Part shown: positions 1-6,747 of the stretch, in pieces
Layout: each line of letters begins with the position of its first letter
Position numbering within the stretch: position 1 is the stretch's first letter
Origin: Methanobacteriaceae archaeon UBA349
GTDB taxonomy: Archaea; Methanobacteriota; Methanobacteria; Methanobacteriales; Methanobacteriaceae
Direction: 5' to 3'
Assembly: GCA_002509745.1 (NCBI GenBank)
Contig: DAWK01000025.1
Location: forward strand, 11,977 to 25,776
Length of the DNA: 13,800 nt
Translations under genes and position numbers: made by a program
The notes under the pieces: generated by a model
Told to the model about the DNA's origin: nothing
Database searches by the model: none
Seen by the model: only the letters and a program-made list of their open reading frames with translations

Positions 1-414
1 ATCGGTTCTGGTAAAAGAGAAAAAGTTTCCCGTGTGAATCGCAGATTAAAGCATGAAGATTTAACTGCAACCTCCCGTGTGGAATTGCAATACGTCATCG
101 AAGAGATTATACACGCTGAAGAAGAAAAATACGTCCATTTTTTCAATGACTCAGGACCCATAAGCACTCGACTTCACCAGTTAGAACTGTTACCTGGTAT
201 TGGTAAAAAGCACATGTGGGATATTATTAAGGCTCGGGAAGATAAACCTTTTGAAAGCTTTGATGATATTAAAAGTAGGGTTCCCATGCTATCTGATCCT
301 ACTAAACTTCTGGTAAAAAGGGTTCTTATTGAACTTGATGCTGAACCCGCCACTAGAGGGAAAAAAAAATATATATTGTTCACTAGACCCCCAACCAGGC
401 GAAAGCAAATCTAA
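1..414 (+). CDS. DUF655 family helix-hairpin-helix protein, 3' part
   Basis: This is the C-terminal part of an archaeal DUF655 protein. The frame is open from base 1 (IGSGKREKVSRVNRR...), so the GTG at 34 is an internal valine and the true start lies before the window. The visible 137 residues contain the conserved LPYVIEEI-like segment (here LQYVIEEIIHAEE) and a helix-hairpin-helix core, LELLPGIGKKHMWDI, a fold that binds nucleic acid backbones. It ends in a basic tail, RPPTRRKQI. In many archaea this gene sits between the RNA polymerase subunit F gene and the KsgA/Dim1 gene, and rsmA does follow here 121 bases downstream. Its biochemical function is not established. A T-rich tract after the stop suggests that at least part of its transcription ends before rsmA. 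Confidence 0.9.
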   Translation: MGSGKREKVSRVNRRLKHEDLTATSRVELQYVIEEIIHAEEEKYVHFFNDSGPISTRLHQLELLPGIGKKHMWDIIKAREDKPFESFDDIKSRVPMLSDPTKLLVKRVLIELDAEPATRGKKKYILFTRPPTRRKQI

Positions 415-418
415 ATTA

Positions 419-430
419 TTTTTTTATTTT
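419..430 (+). terminator. Oligo-T terminator after DUF655 gene
   Basis: Seven T's, one A and four T's begin five bases after the DUF655 stop codon. Archaeal RNA polymerase terminates at such U-tracts without needing a hairpin, and no strong hairpin precedes this one. The rest of the gap to rsmA (431-535) is almost entirely A/T and could hold a TATA element for rsmA, but no single one stands out. Confidence 0.45.
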
Positions 431-535
431 AATTTATATTTTAAATTATTTCAGATTAAATTTTATTTTAATAATTATAATATATTCCACAATATTCTAA
501 ATTTTAAATTTTAAATGCTAATTGGAAGATAAAAA

Positions 536-1411
536 ATGTCCCTTAATGAAAACGGATCAGGGACTATTTCTCTGGCCCAAGAAACTAAACAGGTTTTACA
601 GCAACATGAAATCCGTTTAAATCGAAAATTAGGTCAAAACTATCTTATTGACGATTTTAAAAGAAAAAAGATACTTAATTTTGCCAGTTTAAATTCTAAT
701 GATGTTGTGCTGGAAATAGGCCCGGGTATTGGGACTTTAACTATTCCTATGGCCAAGCAGGCCAAAAAAGTAGTGGGCATTGAACAGGATCCTAGAATAG
801 CGCGCATATTAAAAGAGCGCGTGGAAGAAGAAGGCTTGGCAAATGTAGAAGTTATGGAAGCAGATGCTTTAAAAGTTGATTTTCCCTATTTTAATAAAAT
901 TGTTTCTAATTTGCCTTATCAAATCTCATCCCCCATTACTTTCAAGTTTTTAGAGTATGATTTTGATCTGGCAGTTTTAATGTATCAAAAGGAGTTTGCT
1001 CAGCGCATGAATGCACCGGTGGGAAGTAAGCATTATTCCCGCTTATCAGTAATGATGCATTTTAAGGCCCAGGTGAAAATAGTGGATAATGTCTCGGCCC
1101 AATCATTTGTACCCCCACCAAAAGTGGATTCTGCCGTGGTAAAAATGATACCTCTGAAAAATATAGAAACAGATGACTTTTTTGCTTCTGTTTGTCGGGC
1201 CCTATTCCAGCACCGTAGAAAGAAATCTTCTAAATCTCTGAGAGAGTCTTTCCATGAAATAGGGAATTTTAAAAAGGAAGAAGTTAAAGAAATTTTAGGT
1301 GAATTGGATTCTAAAATGGAAAATAATTTTCTAGAAGAAAGAGTTTTTAAATTATCTCCAGAGAAGATTTTAGAAATATCTACGAACTTAAAAGAATTAT
1401 TAAATAAATGA
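536..1411 (+). CDS. rsmA: 16S rRNA adenine N6,N6-dimethyltransferase (KsgA/Dim1)
   Basis: This enzyme uses S-adenosylmethionine to dimethylate the two adjacent adenines in the 3'-terminal hairpin of 16S rRNA, a late step in small-subunit assembly. All family landmarks are present in the 291 residues. They are the N-terminal KLGQNYLID (31-39), the SAM-binding LEIGPGIGTLT (59-69), the acidic ribose contact E83, D110 in MEADAL, the catalytic NLPY (125-128), and FVPPPKVDSAVV (191-202) before the C-terminal helical domain. The length is somewhat above bacterial KsgA, mainly from a 30-residue N-terminal extension before KLGQN. The ATG at 536 is preceded by a weak GGAAG. The next gene follows after 51 bases on the same strand and could be cotranscribed. 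The identification is close to certain. Confidence 0.97.
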   Translation: MSLNENGSGTISLAQETKQVLQQHEIRLNRKLGQNYLIDDFKRKKILNFASLNSNDVVLEIGPGIGTLTIPMAKQAKKVVGIEQDPRIARILKERVEEEGLANVEVMEADALKVDFPYFNKIVSNLPYQISSPITFKFLEYDFDLAVLMYQKEFAQRMNAPVGSKHYSRLSVMMHFKAQVKIVDNVSAQSFVPPPKVDSAVVKMIPLKNIETDDFFASVCRALFQHRRKKSSKSLRESFHEIGNFKKEEVKEILGELDSKMENNFLEERVFKLSPEKILEISTNLKELLNK

Positions 1412-1450
1412 AATAATAACCATTTTTATTCATTAATAGTTCAGAATAGC

Positions 1451-1456
1451 GGAGAT
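1451..1456 (+). promoter_or_regulatory. Ribosome binding site for the CMD-family gene
   Basis: GGAGAT ends six bases before the ATG at 1463. It is the clearest Shine-Dalgarno site in the + strand block and fixes the start of this small gene. Confidence 0.6.
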
Positions 1457-1462
1457 AAGTAC

Positions 1463-1780
1463 ATGAGTGAAAATTCCTATCAACTTTTTAAAGAAGAACT
1501 ACCATCTTTATTTGAAAATTTCAACCAGTTAGTTAAGGCTCAAAAAGATCTTCCAGGTCTTGATCCTAAAACCAAGCAACTAGTGAATATTGCCATACAA
1601 ACTGCACATAAAAACCTCGATGGAGTTAAAATCCACACAGCCATGGCCCGAAAAATGGGTGCTAGCTGGGAAGAAGTAAAGGGTGCTGTAGCATTAAATC
1701 TTCACTTATCCGGACTGGGAAGTATTTTAGATTGCCTTCCTGCTGCTAAAGAAGGATTTGAAATGGAATTAGAATTTTGA
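1463..1780 (+). CDS. Carboxymuconolactone decarboxylase-fold protein without CxxC
   Basis: This 105-residue protein has the all-helical CMD/AhpD fold. The core LDPKTKQLVNIAIQTA (33-48) is followed by the segment ending in H58 and AMARKMGASWEEVKGAVALN, which matches the family's 'H..AL.AGAT.EEI.EA' signature. In AhpD-type members a CxxC pair lies seven and four residues before that histidine. Here those positions are N51 and G54, so thiol peroxidase or disulfide reductase chemistry of the AhpD kind is not expected. The only cysteine is C91, near the C-terminus. The family also includes true gamma-carboxymuconolactone decarboxylases and many uncharacterised archaeal proteins, so the substrate is unknown. 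It sits between two methyltransferase genes that act on the translation apparatus, and may only be a passenger there. Confidence 0.85.
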   Translation: MSENSYQLFKEELPSLFENFNQLVKAQKDLPGLDPKTKQLVNIAIQTAHKNLDGVKIHTAMARKMGASWEEVKGAVALNLHLSGLGSILDCLPAAKEGFEMELEF

Positions 1781-1829
1781 TACATATATTTAAGTCTATT
1801 TAATTCCAGGCCAATTGTGAGAATTTAAA

Positions 1830-2426
1830 ATGCCAGACTATAACCATGTAAAATTTGAAACCTGCAAACAGGTTTATGCCCCAGCAGAAGATACATTTCT
1901 TCTAGTTGACAATTTAATAGTACATAAAAGAGATCTTGTATTAGAAATAGGGACTGGAACTGGCCTAGTGGCATTGAATGCTTCTAAAACCGCTTCTAAA
2001 GTAGTGGCCACCGATATTAATCCCCATGCCATAAAATGTGCCCAGACCAATGCTTTGCTTAATGAGGTAGAAAATATGGATATTCGCCAGGGAGATCTTT
2101 TTCAACCGGTGCAAGGTGAAAAGTTCGACCTAATCTTATTTAATACTCCATATCTACCTAGTACAGAAGATGAAATTATAGGTGATGAGTTGGATGCTGC
2201 CTGGGACGGTGGCGTAGATGGACGGCGGGTGATTGATCTCTTTTTAAATGAAGTTAGAAATTACTTAAATAATAAAGGAATAGTACAGCTGGTACAGTCT
2301 TCCCTTTCTAATAATGAAAAAACTTGTCAAAAATTGGAAAATATGGGTTTTAAAGTAGAAATAAGTGCCAGCGAACGATTTTTCTTTGAAGAAATAGTAG
2401 TTATAAGTGGTTTTCTCAAAGAATAG
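1830..2426 (+). CDS. Mtq2/HemK-type N5-glutamine methyltransferase
   Basis: This is a class I SAM-dependent methyltransferase of the HemK/PrmC-related archaeal-eukaryotic group (Mtq2). Family members methylate the glutamine of the GGQ motif in the class I release factor (aRF1 in archaea), usually as a complex with the small zinc protein Trm112. The 198 residues show the N-terminal YAPAEDTFLL (16-25), motif I LEIGTGTG (38-45), D62 as the ribose contact, D89, and the catalytic NTPY (105-108) followed by LPS. NTPY replaces the NPPY of bacterial PrmC. Such proteins lack the N-terminal release-factor-binding domain of bacterial PrmC, as here. The ATG at 1830 follows a weak GTGAG. No Trm112-like gene is in the window. 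The role is inferred from family and from the neighbouring rsmA. Confidence 0.85.
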   Translation: MPDYNHVKFETCKQVYAPAEDTFLLVDNLIVHKRDLVLEIGTGTGLVALNASKTASKVVATDINPHAIKCAQTNALLNEVENMDIRQGDLFQPVQGEKFDLILFNTPYLPSTEDEIIGDELDAAWDGGVDGRRVIDLFLNEVRNYLNNKGIVQLVQSSLSNNEKTCQKLENMGFKVEISASERFFFEEIVVISGFLKE

Positions 2427-2489
2427 TAAATTTGTAATAGTAAGTGTTAATCTTTCTAAAAATATATTTTCCCAAAAAATAAAATTAAT

Positions 2490-3314
2490 TTATTCTGTAG
2501 GTGGGCAAGAAGAAATTTCCGCATCACCTGGAAAATTTTTAAGGGCCATTTTACCATCCAAAATCTCTAAATAGCTATTTTTACCATCCATCCAGGCCCC
2601 AGTATTCACCACATCATTGGAAATACAGGGTTTATGTGTGTGTCCAAAAATTAGCTTTTCTTCTGGATCCATTCCCAAATACATACAGCGCGCTGCCTTT
2701 GAATTAGCCAGATCCCATAGTTTTTCCACATTCCTTTCTGAGTTAGAGGGATGTTTTAAAAGAATTTCCGGGACTTTTTCCAGGAGATCTTTAACCTTTC
2801 CAGAGATACTGCTGCCTGCTTGAATAACATCCCACAATTCACTGGATGCTTTACCACTTAAGTCCCCGCTTAGACCCATATTCTTAGAAAAGGTCTCATA
2901 AATATCAATACTCATAACTTCAGAAAAAGAAAAGACTTCTAATTCATATCCATGAATAAAATAGAAGTTTTCGCCTCCATCTTCCAATCGAAGGGATTTA
3001 GAAACTACAAACGGGCCGTAAAAGTACTGGTTCCCATCCTGAATTCCATATCTCTGAGCCAGAGAATAGAGATAATAATCGTGATTTCCAATAATGTAAT
3101 TTACTTCCTGAATATTAAGAGAAGAGATTTTAGAGAGTATTTCCTTATTATTTTTAATTATGTTAATATTGTCCTCTCTCCAAAAGTCAAAAACATCCCC
3201 CACTAAAACTAAGCGACTTATTTCTCCGGGATTATAACCATCTAAAAAGTTTAAAAAATCTTCTTTGTCTGCTTTTTCATATCCCAAGTGCAAGTCTGAT
3301 ACTGCTATAATCAT
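2490..3314 (-). CDS. Calcineurin-like metallophosphoesterase
   Basis: This is a predicted cytoplasmic dinuclear-metal phosphoesterase with all five metallophosphoesterase signatures. Numbered from the ATG at 3314, they are DLH (7-9), GDVFDF (39-44), GNHD (76-79), a FIHG histidine further on, and GHTH (224-227), and a NTGAW segment follows. D7, H9, D40, N77 and the later histidines are the expected metal ligands. There is no signal peptide or membrane segment. The substrate cannot be told from sequence, because the family ranges from nucleotidases to protein phosphatases. An in-frame GTG lies three codons upstream at 3323, but it is part of the GGGGTGA Shine-Dalgarno sequence that serves the ATG, so the 274-residue form is preferred. 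The gene converges on the methyltransferase gene that ends at 2426. Confidence 0.93.
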   Translation of the reverse strand: MIIAVSDLHLGYEKADKEDFLNFLDGYNPGEISRLVLVGDVFDFWREDNINIIKNNKEILSKISSLNIQEVNYIIGNHDYYLYSLAQRYGIQDGNQYFYGPFVVSKSLRLEDGGENFYFIHGYELEVFSFSEVMSIDIYETFSKNMGLSGDLSGKASSELWDVIQAGSSISGKVKDLLEKVPEILLKHPSNSERNVEKLWDLANSKAARCMYLGMDPEEKLIFGHTHKPCISNDVVNTGAWMDGKNSYLEILDGKMALKNFPGDAEISSCPPTE

Positions 3315-3319
3315 AATTT

Positions 3320-3326
3320 TCACCCC
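3320..3326 (-). promoter_or_regulatory. Shine-Dalgarno site that decides the phosphoesterase start
   Basis: On the - strand GGGGTGA lies five bases before the ATG at 3314-3312. It overlaps the GTG at 3323-3321 that would otherwise be the longest-frame start. Nothing resembling a ribosome binding site precedes that GTG. Confidence 0.55.
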
Positions 3327-3490
3327 ATATTATATTAATTAAAGAAGATTATAAAATTTGTTTATCAACAAAGTAATTTTGATAAAAAACAAATGAGTTA
3401 TCATCAAAAAATTGAAGTAGAAATCTATGATAAAAATAAAACAATAAAAAGAGCTTTCTCTAAAAAAAGATGTATTTAATATTCTTATTG

Positions 3491-3513
3491 AAAAAAAAGA
3501 TTAAAGAAAAAAA
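3491..3513 (-). terminator. U-tract terminator after the first TPR gene
   Basis: Read on the - strand, runs of seven and eight T's follow the TPR gene that ends at 3524, within about 35 bases of its stop. This fits an archaeal oligo-U terminator. No strong hairpin accompanies it. Confidence 0.5.
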
Positions 3514-3523
3514 TTTAATTAAA

Positions 3524-4489
3524 TTAATTGTCTTTTAATTCCCCTATTTCCCTCAAAGCATCTTCATTATCTGGTGAAATTTCTAAGGCCTTCTCAAAAC
3601 ATTTTAATGCTTCTTCTTCATTTTCAGAACCTTTATAAACCACTCCCAAATTCATATAAGCAGCTTCGTATTCTGGATAAAGAGCTATGGCCTTTTCCAA
3701 TGATTCTATGGCATCATCGTTATTTCCCATACTGGCCAGAACACATCCCTGATAATTCCAGGCCTCGGGTTGTTCACTATCCAGTTCAATAGCTTTTTTA
3801 AATGATTCCAAAGCTTCTTCACCTTTTTGCATGAGGAATAAAACATTGGCCCGGTAGAAATGAGCTTTGTAATTGTTCCCATCCACTTCAATTAAGCGGT
3901 TCAGGCATTTCAGGGACTCATCATATCGACCCATATCCGCCAGAGTAGTTCCTAAATTATAAATAGCTGGTAAATAAGTGTTATCAATTCTTAAAACTTC
4001 TTCAAATGATTTTAAGGCATCTTGATCGTTCTGGAGAATGCTGTAAATAACTCCTTTATCATTCCAGGCTTCCAAGAAATCATTGCTGATATTTAGTGCC
4101 TTATTCAGGTATTCAAGTGCGGTTTCATATTCTCCCAGGTTAAAGTAGCAGCGAGAGAGATAATAATTTGCCCATTCACTTTCATCTATTTTTAAAGCCT
4201 TTTCAAAGGATTCGATAGCTAAAGGAAAATTTTCTATGTAATACAAGGTCAAGCCCTGACCATAAAGAGCAGAAGCGGTGTTCTGAATTTTTAAAGCCTT
4301 CTCAAATGATTTCAGTGCTTCATCATATTTTTCGACATTGCCTAGCGCATACCCCAGTTCACTGTAGGCCTCTTGAAAATCAGGATCAATTTCTATGGAT
4401 TTTTGAAATGATTTAATTGCTTCTTCATGATTTTCTGATTCTGAATATTTTTTTCCTTCTTCAAAGAATGTTTTAGACTTATCTGACAA
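3524..4489 (-). CDS. Nine-repeat TPR protein A (TTG start)
   Basis: The whole 321-residue protein is tetratricopeptide repeat. Nine consecutive 33-34 residue units begin around residue 3 (examples end in EEAIKSFQKSIEIDP, DEALKSFEKALKIQN and EEALKCFEKALEISP), and a short C-terminal helix, DNEDALREIGELKDN, caps them. It has no signal peptide, membrane segment or catalytic domain, so it is a soluble acidic scaffold that should bind other proteins. The start is TTG at 4489, chosen because GAGGAGAT lies just before it (4493-4500) and the first TPR begins at once. It aligns repeat for repeat with the next gene upstream (4606-5580), including identical stretches such as AIYNLG and LADxGxY, so the two are tandem paralogues. 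Partner proteins are unknown. Confidence 0.9.
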   Translation of the reverse strand: MSDKSKTFFEEGKKYSESENHEEAIKSFQKSIEIDPDFQEAYSELGYALGNVEKYDEALKSFEKALKIQNTASALYGQGLTLYYIENFPLAIESFEKALKIDESEWANYYLSRCYFNLGEYETALEYLNKALNISNDFLEAWNDKGVIYSILQNDQDALKSFEEVLRIDNTYLPAIYNLGTTLADMGRYDESLKCLNRLIEVDGNNYKAHFYRANVLFLMQKGEEALESFKKAIELDSEQPEAWNYQGCVLASMGNNDDAIESLEKAIALYPEYEAAYMNLGVVYKGSENEEEALKCFEKALEISPDNEDALREIGELKDN

Positions 4490-4492
4490 GAT

Positions 4493-4500
4493 ATCTCCTC
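4493..4500 (-). promoter_or_regulatory. Shine-Dalgarno site supporting a TTG start
   Basis: GAGGAGAT on the - strand ends three bases before the TTG at 4489, with its GGAG core five bases away. No ATG or GTG in frame competes near it, so it fixes the TTG as the start of TPR protein A. Confidence 0.6.
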
Positions 4501-4605
4501 TTAAATTGATTAATATTATTTAAATTTTATTTAAATTAGATTATTGTTATTATTTAATTCCAATCGTTTCTTTTTAGGTACTTTAGTAAAAAATTGGACT
4601 ATTAC

Positions 4606-5580
4606 TTAATCCCAATCATCTTTTAAGCTGTCTTTATAAAAAAGTGCTTCCTCATTATCTGGTTCAATTTCCAGGACTTTTTCAAAGGATTCTAAGGCCA
4701 GATCATCTTTACCCAAATCCAGGTAAACATTTCCCAGATTTAAATAAGGTGCCGAATAATCATTATTCAATTTAATGGCCTCTTTTAATGATTCAAGGGC
4801 TTCGTGATTTTGACCCAGGCTAAACTGTACATAGCCCAAATAATTCCACAATTCTTTCTGTTCATTGTCTATTTTAAGAGCTTTTTTAAAGTATTCTACT
4901 GCTTCTTCTTCTTTCTCCAGGAAGTAAAGAACATTACCCTTGTAAAAGAGTGCCTTGAAGTTTTCTGGATCGATTTCTATGGTCCGGTTTAAATATCCCA
5001 AAGCATCCTCATAATTACCACTATCAGCTAGAGTGGAACCTAGATTATAAATAGCTGTTTCATAGTAATTATCAATCCCCAATACCTGTTCAAAGCATTC
5101 TATGGCCCGTTCATCCTGTCCCATTATGCTATAGGCCACACCCAAGTCATTCCATGCCTCAACAAAGTCAGGATCCATGGAAAGAGAGATTTCAAAAGAA
5201 TTAACTGCGTTTTCATAATCCCCTAAAATAAGGTGGCAATCGCCCTTATAGTACCAGATATCCTCATTTTCCCCAATCTCCAGGGCCTGTAAAAATGAAT
5301 CTAGAGATTTTTCATAATCTTCTAATAAGAAAAGGGAAAGTCCCTGACCAAATAGGCCGGGAAATGAGTTTTGTATTTTTAAAGCATTGTTAAATGATTT
5401 TAAGGCCTCTTCATAGATTTCCATAGTTCCTAAAATGTATCCCAGTTCCAGTTGGGCCTCCATACAGAAAGGATCTGCATCTACAGCTTCACGGAAATAA
5501 TTCATGGCCTCCTGGGGCTTTCCATAGGTTAATAATTCTATTCCCTTTTGATAAAGTTTTTTAGCTTGATTATTGGTCAA
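4606..5580 (-). CDS. Nine-repeat TPR protein B (TTG start)
   Basis: This 324-residue tandem paralogue of the following TPR gene also has nine 33-34 residue TPR units and a short acidic cap (DNEEALFYKDSLKDDWD). Repeat 3 of both proteins shares an unusual 33-residue form containing GQGLxL, and repeat 6 shares AIYNLGxTLADxGxY. The frame is open further upstream to an ATG at 5655, but that 25-residue extension (MKFTLFISKIS...) has no TPR match. The TTG at 5580 follows AAGGAG (5588-5593) and gives MTNNQAKKLYQKG, which aligns with the start of paralogue A. The start at 5580 is therefore preferred. It is a soluble scaffold-type protein with no enzymatic domain. The 116 bases to gene A leave room for a separate promoter, so operon membership is open. 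Confidence 0.88.
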   Translation of the reverse strand: MTNNQAKKLYQKGIELLTYGKPQEAMNYFREAVDADPFCMEAQLELGYILGTMEIYEEALKSFNNALKIQNSFPGLFGQGLSLFLLEDYEKSLDSFLQALEIGENEDIWYYKGDCHLILGDYENAVNSFEISLSMDPDFVEAWNDLGVAYSIMGQDERAIECFEQVLGIDNYYETAIYNLGSTLADSGNYEDALGYLNRTIEIDPENFKALFYKGNVLYFLEKEEEAVEYFKKALKIDNEQKELWNYLGYVQFSLGQNHEALESLKEAIKLNNDYSAPYLNLGNVYLDLGKDDLALESFEKVLEIEPDNEEALFYKDSLKDDWD

Positions 5581-5587
5581 TTTATTT

Positions 5588-5593
5588 CTCCTT
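5588..5593 (-). promoter_or_regulatory. Shine-Dalgarno site that decides the TPR B start
   Basis: AAGGAG on the - strand lies seven bases before the TTG at 5580. It lies inside the longer open frame that begins with ATG at 5655, and that ATG has no ribosome binding site in front of it. Confidence 0.55.
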
Positions 5594-5887
5594 ATGATTA
5601 TATGGTAAATTTTATGTGTAAATGATATTTTTGAAATAAAAAGTGTAAATTTCACTGGTTTGAAAATAAAGTTTCAGCAAAATAAGATAATAGTAAGGTC
5701 TCTATTTTATTATATTAAAACTTATAATGATATAAATAAATTAATATATTAAGTAATCAAGTTCATCTAAAATTACAATTAATTAAAATAACCCCACGAT
5801 ATGAATTTAATTTCTATTAAATACTATTAAAATAGTTATCAACAAAAAATAAGAATAGAGAATTATTTAATTAAATATTTTAATAGA
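5594..5887. other. AT-rich intergenic region between TPR genes
   Basis: Nearly 300 bases lie between the TPR B ribosome binding site and the terminator of the next TPR gene, with no convincing coding frame. The part next to TPR B has two direct copies of GTGTAAAT, at 5616-5623 and 5643-5650, spaced 27 bases apart, plus a partial copy (GGTAAAT) at 5604-5610. The rest is low-complexity A/T with several TATA-like stretches, and none can be singled out. The promoter of TPR B must lie here if the gene is transcribed on its own. Confidence 0.4.
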
Positions 5888-5908
5888 TAAAAAAGGATAG
5901 GGTGTCCT
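5888..5908 (-). terminator. Short hairpin plus U-tract after TPR protein C
   Basis: On the - strand, about 28 bases after the TPR C stop codon, AGGAC-ACCCT-ATCCT forms a small four-base-pair hairpin and runs straight into six T's. The stem is weak, but the T-tract alone is enough for an archaeal terminator. Confidence 0.45.
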
Positions 5909-5935
5909 GAAATATTTAAATCTCATTAATTTATT

Positions 5936-6604
5936 CTATTTTTTTAAAATTTTCTCCATATTTAAAATAGAAATTTCATCACCAGGATTTAGTTCCAAGG
6001 CCTTTTGAAAACACTTTAATGCTTTTTCATTATCTTCCAGCCCCATCCAGGATACTCCCTGGTAGGAATAAGGCAAATAGTAATCCGGATCCATTTCAAT
6101 AGCTTTATTTGCAGACTTTAAGGCATCTTCAAATTTTGAGAGGGAATTTAAGCAGTTTCCCATTTCACACCACGATTGAACATCATCCACATTGATTTCC
6201 AGATGTTTTTCAAAAAAGGGAATGGCTTGATCACATTCATCTAGCCCTAAATAGTTGTATGCTCGAGCATAATAAGTAATTTCTTCTTCAAAGCCTTTTT
6301 CAATGGCCATATCAAAGTAATCATTTGATTCTTTAAATTGTTCTAAATCAGAAAGTGCATTGGCCTTAAGATAATATAATGATCCTATATCTGGATTTTC
6401 TTCTATCTGGCTTTCAATATATTCTAAAGATTCATCCAATGATTTTAATTCAGTGATAGCAAATGATTTATAGGCAATGGCGTTTTCAAAGATAGGGTCC
6501 ATATTTAAGGCCTTTTCAAAGAATTCTAATGATTTATCGTATTTTTCCTCGTCAAACAGGTCTAATCCCTGGTCAAAGTAGTTCCATTTTTCTTGGTCTT
6601 TCAT
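5936..6604 (-). CDS. Six-repeat TPR protein C
   Basis: This 222-residue protein consists of about six TPR units. It starts at residue 1 with EKWNYFDQGLDLFDEEKYDKSLEFFEKAL and ends with NEKALKCFQKALELNPGDE and a basic tail, MEKILKK. The units are more diverged than in TPR A and B: the middle repeats (ESLEYIESQIEENPD, ESNDYFDMAIEKG) depart from consensus. It is therefore a relative of those proteins and not a recent copy. No signal peptide, membrane segment or catalytic domain is visible. The ATG at 6604 has AGGAG eight bases upstream on the - strand. It is probably a cytoplasmic protein-interaction scaffold, with unknown partners. Confidence 0.9.
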   Translation of the reverse strand: MKDQEKWNYFDQGLDLFDEEKYDKSLEFFEKALNMDPIFENAIAYKSFAITELKSLDESLEYIESQIEENPDIGSLYYLKANALSDLEQFKESNDYFDMAIEKGFEEEITYYARAYNYLGLDECDQAIPFFEKHLEINVDDVQSWCEMGNCLNSLSKFEDALKSANKAIEMDPDYYLPYSYQGVSWMGLEDNEKALKCFQKALELNPGDEISILNMEKILKK

Positions 6605-6660
6605 GGTTTTTCTCCTGATTTTAATTGTTTGTCCTTTTTGGTAAGTTTTTTTTTCTAAAT

Positions 6661-6674
6661 ATAATTTAAATATA
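6661..6674 (-). promoter_or_regulatory. TATA-like element upstream of TPR protein C
   Basis: The - strand reads TATATTTAAATTAT here, an archaeal TATA-like stretch. Transcription starting about 25 bases downstream would give a leader of roughly 30-35 bases carrying the AGGAG site. The surroundings are so A/T-rich that this is only a plausible placement. Confidence 0.3.
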
Positions 6675-6747
6675 CAAATATTCTTAAAAATAATTTTAAA
6701 TAAAATAAATCCTATCTAAATATATAATAAATACTTGATTCCGCGAT

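Noticed and set aside
34-36. GTG 34 as the start of the DUF655 gene
   Set aside because: The frame is open to base 1 with family-typical sequence (GSGKREKVSRV), so it is an internal codon of a gene cut by the window edge.
2617-3206. + strand frames across the phosphoesterase gene
   Set aside because: They are antisense shadows of a gene with all metallophosphoesterase motifs and have no family features of their own.
3393-3479. A 28-codon + strand frame beginning MSYHQKIEVEIYDKNK
   Set aside because: It has no ribosome binding site and lies in A/T-rich DNA behind the phosphoesterase gene on the opposite strand. A frame of this length is expected by chance.
5581-5655. N-terminal extension MKFTLFISKIS... 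of TPR B as a signal or membrane segment
   Set aside because: It contains the ribosome binding site for the TTG at 5580 and has no counterpart in the paralogue. Its hydrophobic look is what translated A/T-rich intergenic DNA gives.
5594-5887. Possible origin or CRISPR-like repeats in the A/T-rich gap
   Set aside because: Only two short direct repeats are present, with no regular spacers, no origin-recognition-box-like dyads and no Cas or Orc1/Cdc6 genes nearby.
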